Assembly: GCF_013283785.1 (NCBI RefSeq)
Contig: NZ_JABCPZ010000054.1
Span: 1-50,000, forward strand
DNA length: 50,000 nucleotides
DNA from: Nonomuraea antri
GTDB taxonomy: Bacteria > Actinomycetota > Actinomycetes > Streptosporangiales > Streptosporangiaceae
Direction: 5' to 3'
Made by a program: the position numbers and the translations under genes. The notes below the pieces were generated by a model. The model was not told where the DNA came from, did no database searches, and saw only the letters and a program-made list of their open reading frames with translations. Shown here one piece after another: positions 40,676-49,695 of the stretch. Numbering within the stretch: position 1 is the stretch's first letter; each line of letters starts with the position of its first letter.

Positions 40676-42662
40676 GCTCGACCCAGTTGTCGTGGTAGAC
40701 GGGCCCCTTGCCCATGTCCGCGTCGCGCTCGGCGACGACCGCGTTGGCGTTGGCGCCGCCCGGGCTGAGCTTGGGCCAGCGGCCCTTCGGCGAGGCCACC
40801 ACGCCGGGCGCCACCCGGTCGCTGACCTCGACGTCGGCCAGGAACTCGCCGCCGGCGTTGTGCACGCGCACCCGGCGGCCGGACTCCAAGCCGCGCGCGG
40901 CCGCGTCGGCCGGGTTGACCAGCACCACCGGGTCCTTGGCCCGCCGGCGCAGCTCCGGGTTGTTGCCGAAGGTGGAGTTGAGGAACGTGTGCGAGGCCGG
41001 GGTGATCAGCGTCAACGCCCCCGGACGCGCCTCGCGGGCGGTCATCGACGGCACGTACGCCTGTCCCGCCCGCGGGAACCGCATCCGCCCCGACGGCGTC
41101 GGGAAACCGTCGGCGAAGGGCGCGAACGGCTCCGGATAGCTCATCCGCACCCAGCCCTCCTTGCGCAGCCGGTCCAGCGTGATGCCCGCCAGCGACGGGT
41201 GATCGCCGGACAGCAGGTCCTCGGCCAGCTCCAGGTCCGAGGCGAACAGCGACGGCTCGGTCATCCCCATGTGCGCGGCCAGCCGCCGGAACGTCTCGGT
41301 GGTCGACAGGCACTCGCCCGGCGGCGGCACCGCGGGCTCGTTCCACAGCAGGTACATGTGCCCGTAGCCGGCGTGCAGGTCGGCGTGCTCGGTCTGCATG
41401 GTGGCGGGCAGCACGATGTCGGCGTAGTCGACCGTGTCGGTCGGGAACTGCTCCATGACCACCGTGAACAGGTCTTCCCTGGCCAGCTGCCGCCTGATGC
41501 GGTTGGTGTCGGAGGTGGAGGCCATCGGGTTGGCCGCGTACACCCACAGGCACTTCACGTCGTCCAGCTGGGACGCCAGCTTGGTCATGACCAGCGTGCG
41601 TACCGGCTTGGCCAGCAGGTCGTCGCGCATGTCGATGTTCAGGCGCACGTGGCCGCTGGTGGAGTACGCGACGCCGCCGCCCGGGTGCCGCCAGTCGCCG
41701 GTGACGCCGGGGATGGCGGCGATCGTCCGCATCGCGGTGCCGCCGCCCTCGTGCCGCTGGATGCCCATCGTGGCCCGGATCGCGGTCGGACGGGTGTGCG
41801 CGAGCCGCATCCCCAGGCTGTGGATGTCCGCGGCGGGGATGCCGGTGATCTCGGCCACCCGCTCCACCGGGTGGTTCAGTATCTCCTCGCGGAACTCTTC
41901 CCAGCCCTCGGTGTGCGCGGCCAGGTACTCCTCGTCCTGGGCGTTCTCCGCCAGCACCACGTTGAGCAGGCCGAGCGCGAGCGCCGCGTCCGTGCCCGGC
42001 CTGATCGCCAGGTGCTGGTCGGCCTGGTCGGCGGTCCTGGTGCGGATCGGGTCGATGGCCACCACGTACGCGCCCGCGGCCCGGCCGTCCTGGATGAACT
42101 TCCACAGGTGGTGCCCGCTGGTCAGCGTGTTCGTGCCCCACAGCAGGATGAGCTTGGCCTGGGCGAAGTTCTCCGGGTCCATGCCGCCCGCGGTGCCCTG
42201 GGTCCTGAACAGGCCCGAGCTGCCGGCCGCCGAGCAGATGTTCAGCCAGTGCTTGGAGGCGCCGAGCACGTTCCAGAACCTGCGCCCGGCCACGCCCTCG
42301 CAGCCCTGCAGGTAACCCAGCGAGCCGGTGCCCAGGTAGGGCCAGATCGCCTCGCCGCCGTGCTCGTCGACGATGGCGCGCAGCCGCGTGGAGATCTCGT
42401 CGAGCGCCTCGTCCCAGGTGATGCGCTCGAAGCGGCCCGAGCCCTTGGGGCCGACGCGGCGCATCGGGTACAGGATGCGGTCGTCGGAGCGCGTGTGCTC
42501 CAGGTAGCGGTTGACCTTCACGCAGAGCGCGCCGCGCGTGTACGGATGGTCGGGGTTGCCGCGCATCTTGACGGCCTGGCCGTCCTCGACCGTGACGACC
42601 CAGGAGCAGGTGTCCGGGCAGTCCAGCGGACATGCCCCCAAAACCCGAAGTTCACCCGACAT
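40653..42662 (-). CDS. molybdopterin-dependent oxidoreductase (DMSO-reductase superfamily)
   Basis: A 669-residue cytoplasmic-looking enzyme (no Tat signal). An N-terminal [4Fe-4S] site comprises C11, C15 and C19 (CPLDCPDTC) and C47 (GALCVKVNRY). Then come the bis-MGD domains: ITWDEALDEI, GTGSLGYLQGCEGVAGRRFW, ILLWGTNTLTSGHHLW, GMRLAHTRPTAIRATMGIQR and the C-terminal LITPASHTFLNSTFGNNPEL with GRRVRVHN. Such enzymes do two-electron oxo-transfer; substrate and partner are not encoded nearby. It ends overlapping the convergent lipoprotein gene by 23 bp and is 10 bp after the aminopeptidase gene. GGAGG 2 nt from the ATG (tight). Confidence 0.9.
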   Translation of the reverse strand: MSGELRVLGACPLDCPDTCSWVVTVEDGQAVKMRGNPDHPYTRGALCVKVNRYLEHTRSDDRILYPMRRVGPKGSGRFERITWDEALDEISTRLRAIVDEHGGEAIWPYLGTGSLGYLQGCEGVAGRRFWNVLGASKHWLNICSAAGSSGLFRTQGTAGGMDPENFAQAKLILLWGTNTLTSGHHLWKFIQDGRAAGAYVVAIDPIRTRTADQADQHLAIRPGTDAALALGLLNVVLAENAQDEEYLAAHTEGWEEFREEILNHPVERVAEITGIPAADIHSLGMRLAHTRPTAIRATMGIQRHEGGGTAMRTIAAIPGVTGDWRHPGGGVAYSTSGHVRLNIDMRDDLLAKPVRTLVMTKLASQLDDVKCLWVYAANPMASTSDTNRIRRQLAREDLFTVVMEQFPTDTVDYADIVLPATMQTEHADLHAGYGHMYLLWNEPAVPPPGECLSTTETFRRLAAHMGMTEPSLFASDLELAEDLLSGDHPSLAGITLDRLRKEGWVRMSYPEPFAPFADGFPTPSGRMRFPRAGQAYVPSMTAREARPGALTLITPASHTFLNSTFGNNPELRRRAKDPVVLVNPADAAARGLESGRRVRVHNAGGEFLADVEVSDRVAPGVVASPKGRWPKLSPGGANANAVVAERDADMGKGPVYHDNWVELSPCDGP

Positions 42663-42672
42663 GTCCTCCAGC

Positions 42673-43989
42673 TTATGTGCGGGGCCAGGCGTACTTCGAG
42701 ACCACGTGGGCCATCGCGTTGGACGTCGCTTCGAGCACCTTCTCGTTCACGTTGGCCAGCTTGTCGCAGGCCTCGTGGTAGCACGGGTCCTTCGCCCGGC
42801 CGGCGGTGCCGCCGTACCGCCTGGCCTCCTCGGCCGTCTTGAGATCGCCGGCCCCGGTGAACAGGCCGCCCACCGCGATGCCCGCCTTGAGGAACGGGTC
42901 GTAGTCCGAGTTGCCCTTGAAGTCGGTGCCGTGGTGCGGCAGGCCGCGCGCGTCGAAGTAGCGCTGGAAGTACCGCTCGGCCCTGGCCGAACCGGGCGGA
43001 CCGGCCTTGGCGCCCTTCTTGTCCGAGTCGTCCCCGTCGAAGATGGCGTAGGTGTGGTTGGGCGAGCCGATCATGTCGAAGTTCAGGTACACCTCGATCC
43101 GCTCGCGTTGCCGCTCGCTCAGCCGCGCCACGTAGTGCTTCGACCCGATCAGCCCCTGCTCCTCCGCGCCCCACCAGGCGAAGCGCACCGGCCGCTCCGG
43201 CGTCGTACGGCCCAGCCTGATCGCCAGTTCGAGCAGCGCCGCCGAGCCGCTGGCGTTGTCGTTGATGCCGGGGCCCTCGGGCACCGAGTCCAGATGCGCC
43301 CCGGCCATCACCACCCGGCCCGGGCTCGTCGCGGCCGTCTGCGCGATCACGTTGCGCGTGGTCCGCCGATCGGTACGGGTACGCGTCACCACCCTGACCC
43401 CGCCCTGCCTGAGCACCTGCCGGCCGGCCTCGTGGCTCACGCCCACCACCGGCAGCCGCTGCGGCACGACCAGCGAACCCTTGAACGTGCCCTGCTCGCC
43501 CCGCTGGTTCGCCACGACCAGCGCCGCCACGCCGGCCCGCGCCGCGTGCTCGGCCTTCACCCGGAACGAGCACGAACCGCGCGACACGACGCCCACCGCG
43601 CGGCGCGCCGCGCGCCCGAAGTCGGCGGCCTGGCAGCCGTCACCCGCGCCGACCGGCCGTCCCGTCACGTCGCCGCTGCCGGAGAACCGCAGCGTCGTCA
43701 CCCCTTTGAAGGCCCGCCGGCCCTTCAGCAGTGCCGGCCTGATCTCGCGGAAGAACTCGAAGGTGAACGGTTGGAGCTCCACCGTGTAGCCTGCCTCGCG
43801 CAGCCTGGCCGCGACGTAATCGGCCGACGCGTCGTAACCGGGCAGCCCGGCGGCCCGGTTGCCCCCGTGCCGGTCGGCGATGGACTGGAAGGCCCGGAGG
43901 TGGCCCATCACGGCGTCCACCGAGATCGTGTCGATCAGCCGGGCATCGGGTGCGACAAGGGTCAGCAACAGCAGCGCGTGAGTGAGCAT
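42673..43989 (-). CDS. secreted M28 family metallo-aminopeptidase
   Basis: A 438-residue zinc aminopeptidase: signal-like MLTHALLLLTLVAPDARLID, a PA-domain-like insert (GRAARRAVGVVSRGSCSFRV; AGVAALVVANQRG), then the catalytic domain with zinc ligands in AGAHLDSVPEGPGINDNASG (His and Asp), WWGAEEQGLIGS (Glu pair), NFDMIGSPN (Asp), and CYHEACD (His, flanked by a disulfide). The layout is that of Streptomyces griseus aminopeptidase. It removes N-terminal amino acids outside the cell. ATG 43989 is used; a GTG upstream (VADPKRW) is possible. Confidence 0.88.
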   Translation of the reverse strand: MLTHALLLLTLVAPDARLIDTISVDAVMGHLRAFQSIADRHGGNRAAGLPGYDASADYVAARLREAGYTVELQPFTFEFFREIRPALLKGRRAFKGVTTLRFSGSGDVTGRPVGAGDGCQAADFGRAARRAVGVVSRGSCSFRVKAEHAARAGVAALVVANQRGEQGTFKGSLVVPQRLPVVGVSHEAGRQVLRQGGVRVVTRTRTDRRTTRNVIAQTAATSPGRVVMAGAHLDSVPEGPGINDNASGSAALLELAIRLGRTTPERPVRFAWWGAEEQGLIGSKHYVARLSERQRERIEVYLNFDMIGSPNHTYAIFDGDDSDKKGAKAGPPGSARAERYFQRYFDARGLPHHGTDFKGNSDYDPFLKAGIAVGGLFTGAGDLKTAEEARRYGGTAGRAKDPCYHEACDKLANVNEKVLEATSNAMAHVVSKYAWPRT

Positions 43990-44140
43990 GTCTTGAATGT
44001 CCCAACGCTTCGGATCGGCCACGCGCGGGCACGTCAAAGCTGGTCGAGTCCTTACCCGGTGCGATGACTGAGGTGACGATTCGGGACACTGGAGACGAAA
44101 GATCGTACGCTGCGGCCGGGAAGGTGCAGAATCACTGTCA

Positions 44141-46573
44141 GTGGCCGAAATCAGGGAACGCGATGACACGGAGGACCTCTCGAAAGGGGATCCCACCGTG
44201 GCCGAGTCACGCTCGGACGGCGACGTCTACGTAGTCGAACCGCTGCTGCCCCAGCGCCTGCGCCGCCCCTCCGACCTGCTGCGATTCATGGCGACGCTGG
44301 CCGTGCTCGCCGGCGTCGTCCTGCTCGCGCTGGTGGCCAAGCAGACACTCAACGGCCTGGAGGCGGACGTCACCCAGGGCACTCGGTTCGTCCCCTGGAT
44401 CAGCAACATCGCCGCCTTCCTCGGCGGCGCGGCCGTGCTCATCGTGCCCGCCGCCTTCGCCGTCGAACGCGTCTTCCACCGCGACGGGCTGCGCGTGGCG
44501 GAAGGGCTCATCGCGGCCATCGTCGGCATGGCCGGCTCGTTCCTGCTCGGGCAGTGGATCGTTGCGGGCAACGTCGAGGACCTGCAGCAGCTGCTCACCG
44601 GCGGCCGCGCGATCGAGCCGCTGAACACGCTGCTCACCTCGGTGATCGCGTACGCCACCGCGGTACGCATCTCGCGCCGGCCCACCTGGCGCATGCTCAT
44701 GTGGACCACCATCGCCCTGTACATCCTGGCCTACTTCTCCGGCAGGCAGATCACCCTGCCGAGCGCCATCGTGACCGTGCTGGTCGGCATGGCCTTCGGC
44801 TACGCCACCCTGTACGGCGTCGGCAGCCCGAACACCAGGCCGCCGGGCAGCAGCGTGGTGGCGGCGCTGCGCAAGCTGTCGTTCTCGCCGGTCACGGCCA
44901 GGCGGATCGAGGACGACCACCAGGGCAGCCGCCGCTACGCCATCGGGCTCAAGGACGGCAGCGGGCTCGACGTCACCGTGCTCGACCGCGACAGGCAGGT
45001 GGCGGGGCTGCCGTACCGGCTGTGGCGGCGGCTGAGACTCACCTCCGAGACCAGGCGCAGGGCGATCAGGTCGCTGCGCGCCGAGCTGGAGCGCGAAGCG
45101 CTCATGGCCTACGCCGCGCAGGCCGCCGGCGCGAGCACGCCCCGGCTGCTGGGCACCAGCGAGATCGGCACCGAGGCCGCGCTGCTGGCCTACGAGCACA
45201 TCGAGACCCGCCCGCTCGACGAGGTGCCAGACAAGGACGTCACGGACGAGCTGCTGGCCCAGATCTGGGAACAGGTCGCGCTGCTGCAGATGCAGCGCCT
45301 GGCGCACCGGCGGCTGACCGGCGACAGCATCCACCTCGACCGGGCCGGCCGGGTCATCCTCATGGACGCGCGCAGCGGCGAGATCGCCGCCGGCGACCTG
45401 CTGCTCTGGCTCGACGTCGCCCAGCTGGTCACCTACCTGGCACTGCGGGTCGGCCCGGAGCGTTCGGTACGCGCCGCGGCGGCCGTGCTCGGGCCCGACG
45501 CGCTGGCCAACGCGCTGCCGCTGCTCCAGCGCATCGCGCTGACCAGGGAGACCAGGTCGGCGCTCGGCCGGGACAAGACCCTGCTGGCGGGAATACGCGA
45601 GCAGATCGTCGCGCTCAAGCCGCAGGGCAAGGTCGAAGAGGTGCGGCTGGAGCGGTTCAGGCCGCGCACGCTGATCACGATCATCGCCGGCGCGTTCGCC
45701 GCGTACATCGTGTTGTCCCAGCTCAGCGAGGTGGACGTGGTGAAGGTGGTCACCACGGCCAACTGGGCGTGGGCCGGCCTGGCGCTGGCGGCCTCGTTCC
45801 TGAGCTTCGTGGCGGCGGCGCTCATGCTGCGCGGGTTCGTGCCCGAGCACCTGCCGCTCTGGCGGACCGTCATGGTGCAGTTCGCCGCCTCGTTCGTGAA
45901 GCTGGTCGCGCCCGCGGCGGTGGGCGGCGTCGCCATCAACACCCGATACCTGCAAAAACGCGGCATCAGGCCGGGCCTCGCGGTGGCCAGCGTGGGCGCC
46001 TCGCAGCTCGTCATGATGGTCTTCCACATCGGGCTGCTGCTGCTGTTCGCCTACATCACCGGGTCGAACACGACGACCTCGTTCACACCGTCGCGCGGGC
46101 TGGTGCTGGCGCTGCTGTCGGTGGCGGTGCTGGTCGTGGTGGTGCTCGGGGTGCCGCCGCTGCGCCGGATGATCACCAAGCGCCTGCGCAGCCTGTTCTC
46201 GAACGTGCTGCCACGGCTGCTGGACGTGCTGCAGTCGCCGCGCAAGATGATCGAGGGTTCCGTGGGGACCCTGATGATCACGCTGTCGTTCGTGGCCTGC
46301 CTCGACGCCTGCGTGGCGGCCTTCGGCCACGACATCAGCTTCACCGCCGTGGCGGTGGTCTTCATGACCGCCAACGCGATCGGCTCGGCCGCGCCCACAC
46401 CGGGCGGCCTGGGCGCGGTCGAGACCGCGCTCATCTTCGGACTGACCGTGGCCGGGGTGGACAAGACGGTGGCCACCTCGGCCGTGCTGCTGTACCGGCT
46501 GCTCACGTTCTGGCTGCCGGTGCTGCCGGGGTGGGCCTCGTTCACCTATCTGCAGCGGCACGAGGCCCTGTGA
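44141..46573 (+). CDS. membrane fusion: kinase-like domain plus LPG-synthase-type flippase domain
   Basis: An 810-residue protein. Residues about 50-235 have six hydrophobic helices. Residues about 265-500 form a kinase-like cytoplasmic domain with the catalytic-loop analogue AHRRLTGDSIHLDRAGRVIL followed by MDARSGEI, akin to ABC1/WaaP-type kinases. Residues about 510-800 are the lysylphosphatidylglycerol-synthase transmembrane domain, a lipid flippase type: FVKLVAPAAVGGVAINTRYL, AAPTPGGLGAVETAL, YRLLTFWLPVLPGW. No aminoacyl-transferase domain is present, so it is not MprF proper. A lipid-linked substrate is inferred. GTG 44141 lacks a ribosome site; GTG 44201 with AAGGGG is an alternative start. 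Confidence 0.82.
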   Translation: MAEIRERDDTEDLSKGDPTVAESRSDGDVYVVEPLLPQRLRRPSDLLRFMATLAVLAGVVLLALVAKQTLNGLEADVTQGTRFVPWISNIAAFLGGAAVLIVPAAFAVERVFHRDGLRVAEGLIAAIVGMAGSFLLGQWIVAGNVEDLQQLLTGGRAIEPLNTLLTSVIAYATAVRISRRPTWRMLMWTTIALYILAYFSGRQITLPSAIVTVLVGMAFGYATLYGVGSPNTRPPGSSVVAALRKLSFSPVTARRIEDDHQGSRRYAIGLKDGSGLDVTVLDRDRQVAGLPYRLWRRLRLTSETRRRAIRSLRAELEREALMAYAAQAAGASTPRLLGTSEIGTEAALLAYEHIETRPLDEVPDKDVTDELLAQIWEQVALLQMQRLAHRRLTGDSIHLDRAGRVILMDARSGEIAAGDLLLWLDVAQLVTYLALRVGPERSVRAAAAVLGPDALANALPLLQRIALTRETRSALGRDKTLLAGIREQIVALKPQGKVEEVRLERFRPRTLITIIAGAFAAYIVLSQLSEVDVVKVVTTANWAWAGLALAASFLSFVAAALMLRGFVPEHLPLWRTVMVQFAASFVKLVAPAAVGGVAINTRYLQKRGIRPGLAVASVGASQLVMMVFHIGLLLLFAYITGSNTTTSFTPSRGLVLALLSVAVLVVVVLGVPPLRRMITKRLRSLFSNVLPRLLDVLQSPRKMIEGSVGTLMITLSFVACLDACVAAFGHDISFTAVAVVFMTANAIGSAAPTPGGLGAVETALIFGLTVAGVDKTVATSAVLLYRLLTFWLPVLPGWASFTYLQRHEAL

Positions 46574-47560
46574 TCACTTCGCCCGGCTGGTGATCTTGTC
46601 GATGGCGTCCAGCTCGTCCTCGGTGAAGGCCGGGCCGTCCACGCACGCCACGTTGTCCTCCAGCTGCTTGACGCTGCTCGCGCCGATCAGCACGCTGGTC
46701 ACCCTGGGGTCTCTGAGCGTCCACGACAGGGCCATCTGGGCCAGCGTCTGACCGCGGCCCCTGGCGATCTCGTCCAGGTCGCGGGCCAGCTCGACGTCGA
46801 TCTGGCTCTCGTTCAGGAACCTGCTCGTCGCCGCGCGCGAATCGGCGGGCACGCCGTTCAGGTAGCGGTCGGTCAGCAGGCCCTGGGCCAGCGGCGAGAA
46901 CACGATGCAGCCCATGCCCGCCTCCTCCAGCACGTCCAGCAGGCCGCCCTCGATCCACCGGTTGATCATGGAGTAGGACGGCTGGTGGATGAGCAGCGGG
47001 GTGCCCAGCTCGCGCATGATCCTGGCCGCCTGGGCGGTCTGCTCGGCCGAGTAGTTGGAGATGCCTGCGTACAGCGCCTTGCCTGAGCGCACCGCCCGGT
47101 CCAGCGCGCCCATCGTCTCTTCGAGCGGCGTGTCGGGGTCGGGACGGTGGCTGTAGAAGATGTCGACGTAGTCGAGGCCCATGCGGGTCAGCGACTGGTC
47201 GAGGCTGGCCAGCAGGTACTTGCGCGAACCCCATTCGCCGTACGGGCCTGGCCACATGTCGTAGCCGGCCTTGGTGGAGATGACCAGCTCATCCCGATAT
47301 TTCGTGAAATCCTCGTGGAAGATCCGGCCGAAGTTCCGCTCCGCGGAGCCGTACGGCACGCCGTAGTTGTTGGCCAGGTCGAAGTGCGTGACACCCAGGT
47401 CGAACGCCCGGCGCAGGATCGCGCGGGAGTTCTCGATCGGCCGGTTGTCGCCGAAGTTGTGCCACAGACCCAGCGAGACGGCCGGCAGCCGCAGCCCGCT
47501 GCGGCCACTCCTGTTGTACGGCTGCCGCTCGTAGCGGCCGCCGTCGGCCTCGTAGGTCAT
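46574..47560 (-). CDS. aldo/keto reductase (glyceraldehyde-3-phosphate reductase type)
   Basis: A 328-residue NADPH-dependent aldo-keto reductase of the YghZ/MgrA group. Segments: RLPAVSLGLWHNFGDNRPIE, HFDLANNYGVPYGSAERNFG (catalytic Asp and Tyr), LVISTKAGYDMWPGPYGEWG, YVDIFYSHRPDPDTPLEETM (His), GISNYSAEQ, QPSYSMINRWIE and SVLIGASSVKQLEDN (coenzyme site). It reduces small aldehydes, possibly methylglyoxal or L-glyceraldehyde-3-P. The ATG overlaps the peptidase stop by 4 bp, so the two are translationally coupled. Its stop directly abuts the convergent flippase-like gene. Confidence 0.92.
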   Translation of the reverse strand: MTYEADGGRYERQPYNRSGRSGLRLPAVSLGLWHNFGDNRPIENSRAILRRAFDLGVTHFDLANNYGVPYGSAERNFGRIFHEDFTKYRDELVISTKAGYDMWPGPYGEWGSRKYLLASLDQSLTRMGLDYVDIFYSHRPDPDTPLEETMGALDRAVRSGKALYAGISNYSAEQTAQAARIMRELGTPLLIHQPSYSMINRWIEGGLLDVLEEAGMGCIVFSPLAQGLLTDRYLNGVPADSRAATSRFLNESQIDVELARDLDEIARGRGQTLAQMALSWTLRDPRVTSVLIGASSVKQLEDNVACVDGPAFTEDELDAIDKITSRAK

Positions 47561-49695
47561 GATGACGTACCTCTCTCGATGATCCAGGAAAGCGCGAACG
47601 CCTCTTCGCGCCAGGCGTCGTAGCGGCCGCTGCGGCCGCCGTGACCCGCGCCCATCTCCGTCTTCAGCAGGAAGGGCCCGCCGGCGGCCGTGGCACGCAG
47701 CCTGGCGACCCACTTGGCCGGCTCGTGGTAGAGCACCCGCGTGTCGTTCAGGCTGGTGATGGCCAGAATCGGCGGGTACGGCCTGCCGTCCTCCACGTTC
47801 TCGTAGGGCGTGTAGCTCTTCATGTAGGCGTAGACGTCAGGGTTGTGCAGGGGATCGCCCCACTCGTCCCATTCGATCACGGTCAGCGGGAGCGAAGGGT
47901 CGAGGATGGTGTTGAGCGCGTCCACGAAGGGCACCTCGGCCACCACGCCGGCGAACTCCTCCGGCGCCAGGTTGGCCACCGCGCCCATCAGCAGGCCGCC
48001 GGCCGAGCCGCCCCTGGCGATGACGCGCTCGCTCCAGCCGGACTGCTTGAGATGCCTGGCCGCCGCCACGAAGTCGGTGAACGTGTTGCGCTTCCTGGTC
48101 AGCTTGCCGTCCTCGTACCAGCGCCTGCCCATCTCGCCACCGCCCCTGACATGCGCGACGGCGAAGATGAAGCCCCGGTCGAGCAGCGAGAGCCTGGCCA
48201 CGGAGAAACCCGGGTCGATGGAGGACTCGTAGCTGCCGTAGCCGTACAGGAGCGTCGGCGCGGGCTTGGCCGTGTCCTTCCGCTTGACCAGTGAGATCGG
48301 CACGCGGGTGCCGTCTTCGGCGGTGGCCCAGTCGCGGAACTGCTCGTAGTCGCCCGCGTCGTAGCCGCCCAGCACCGGACGCTGCTTCAGCAGGATCAGC
48401 TCGTGCGCGGTCAGGTCGTAGTCGTAGACGCTGGGCGGGGTGACCATGCTGGTGTAGCCCAGCCTGAGCCGCTTGGTGTCGAACTCCGGGTTGCCCGCGG
48501 GGCCGACGTCGTAGAGCGGCTCGGGGAAGTCGATCTCGTAGGCGTTCTCCGTCGCCGCCTCGATGCGGTCGCGCCAGACCGTGCCCGCCGTCTCGGCCTC
48601 GGTCGCCGCGTGCGCGCCGGTCTCCGGCCGCATCCGGTACGGCAGCACGCGCAGCCCGGTCAGCCCGTCGCGGCGGAAGTGGACCACCGCGTGGTCGGCG
48701 AACGCGTCGATCTCCAGCAGCCTGGTGTCCTCGCGGTGCGCGACCAGCGGGGTCCAGGCGGCCGGATCGTCGAGCGGGGCCGTGGCCAGCTCGAAGTTCT
48801 CGGCGTTCTCGTTGTGCAGGACGTAGAAGAAGTCGCCGGCGTGCTCCAGGCCGTACTCGACGCCGGTCGTCCTGGGGCGGACGAGCCGGAACTCGCCGGT
48901 GGGGTTCAGCGCGTCGAGCAGCCGTACCTCGCTGGTGATCTTGCTGCCCGCGCCCAGCACGAGGTACTTCTCGCTGCGGGTCAGGCCGATGCCGACCCAG
49001 TAGCGCTCGTCGTCCTCCTGGTAGACGAGCACGTCTTCGGTGGTGCCCAGGGTGTGGCGGTACACCTGGTACGGGCGCCAGGCGTCGTCCACGCGGGTGT
49101 AGAAGAACGTCGAGCCGTCGGCCGACCACGCGCCGCCGTAGAAGATGCCCTCGATCTCGTCGGGGAGCAGCTCACCGGTCCGCAGGTCCTTGAACCTCAG
49201 CGTGAAACGCTCGTCGCCCTTGAAGTCGGTGGAGTAGGCCAGCATCGTGCCGTCGGGCGTGACGGAGCTGGTGCCCATGGAGAAGAACGGGCTGTCACCG
49301 GCCAGCTCGTTGCCGTCGAGGATGACCTGCTCCTCGTCGAGGCGTTCGCCGGCCCTGATCTCCGGGGGCTGTTCACTGCGGGCGGGGACTCTGCAGGAGA
49401 CCGCGTACTGCTTGCCTTCCTCGGTACGGGAGAAGTACCACCAGGCGCCCTTGCGGCTGGGCACGGACAGGTCGGTCTCCTGCGTGCGGCCCTTGATCTC
49501 CTGGAAGACCTGCTCCTGCAGCTCTGAAAGGTGAGCGGTCTGCTGTTTCAGAAAGTCGTTCTCCGCCTCCAGGTAGGCGATCGTGTCGGGATCGTCCTTG
49601 TCGGCTAGCCACGCGTACTCGTCGATCACGGTGTCGCCGTGATGCGTGCGCTCGGTCGGAACCTTCTTCGCCACTGGTGGCGTGTTGCTGCTCAC
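47557..49695 (-). CDS. S9 family peptidase (oligopeptidase B / prolyl oligopeptidase type)
   Basis: A 712-residue cytosolic serine oligopeptidase: start VAKKVPTERTHHGDTVIDEY, WLADKD..., a seven-bladed propeller (residues about 75-400), then the hydrolase domain with YGYGSYESSIDPGFSVARLS, HVRGGGEMGRRWYEDGKL, the nucleophile S564 in ARGGSAGGLLMG, Asp in TSLNDTRVLYHEPAKW and His in EMGAGHGGRSGR. It cleaves short peptides, after basic residues if it is oligopeptidase B, as the acidic propeller-side stretch suggests. GTG start, no Shine-Dalgarno. Coupled to the reductase. Confidence 0.93.
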   Translation of the reverse strand: MSSNTPPVAKKVPTERTHHGDTVIDEYAWLADKDDPDTIAYLEAENDFLKQQTAHLSELQEQVFQEIKGRTQETDLSVPSRKGAWWYFSRTEEGKQYAVSCRVPARSEQPPEIRAGERLDEEQVILDGNELAGDSPFFSMGTSSVTPDGTMLAYSTDFKGDERFTLRFKDLRTGELLPDEIEGIFYGGAWSADGSTFFYTRVDDAWRPYQVYRHTLGTTEDVLVYQEDDERYWVGIGLTRSEKYLVLGAGSKITSEVRLLDALNPTGEFRLVRPRTTGVEYGLEHAGDFFYVLHNENAENFELATAPLDDPAAWTPLVAHREDTRLLEIDAFADHAVVHFRRDGLTGLRVLPYRMRPETGAHAATEAETAGTVWRDRIEAATENAYEIDFPEPLYDVGPAGNPEFDTKRLRLGYTSMVTPPSVYDYDLTAHELILLKQRPVLGGYDAGDYEQFRDWATAEDGTRVPISLVKRKDTAKPAPTLLYGYGSYESSIDPGFSVARLSLLDRGFIFAVAHVRGGGEMGRRWYEDGKLTRKRNTFTDFVAAARHLKQSGWSERVIARGGSAGGLLMGAVANLAPEEFAGVVAEVPFVDALNTILDPSLPLTVIEWDEWGDPLHNPDVYAYMKSYTPYENVEDGRPYPPILAITSLNDTRVLYHEPAKWVARLRATAAGGPFLLKTEMGAGHGGRSGRYDAWREEAFALSWIIERGTSS

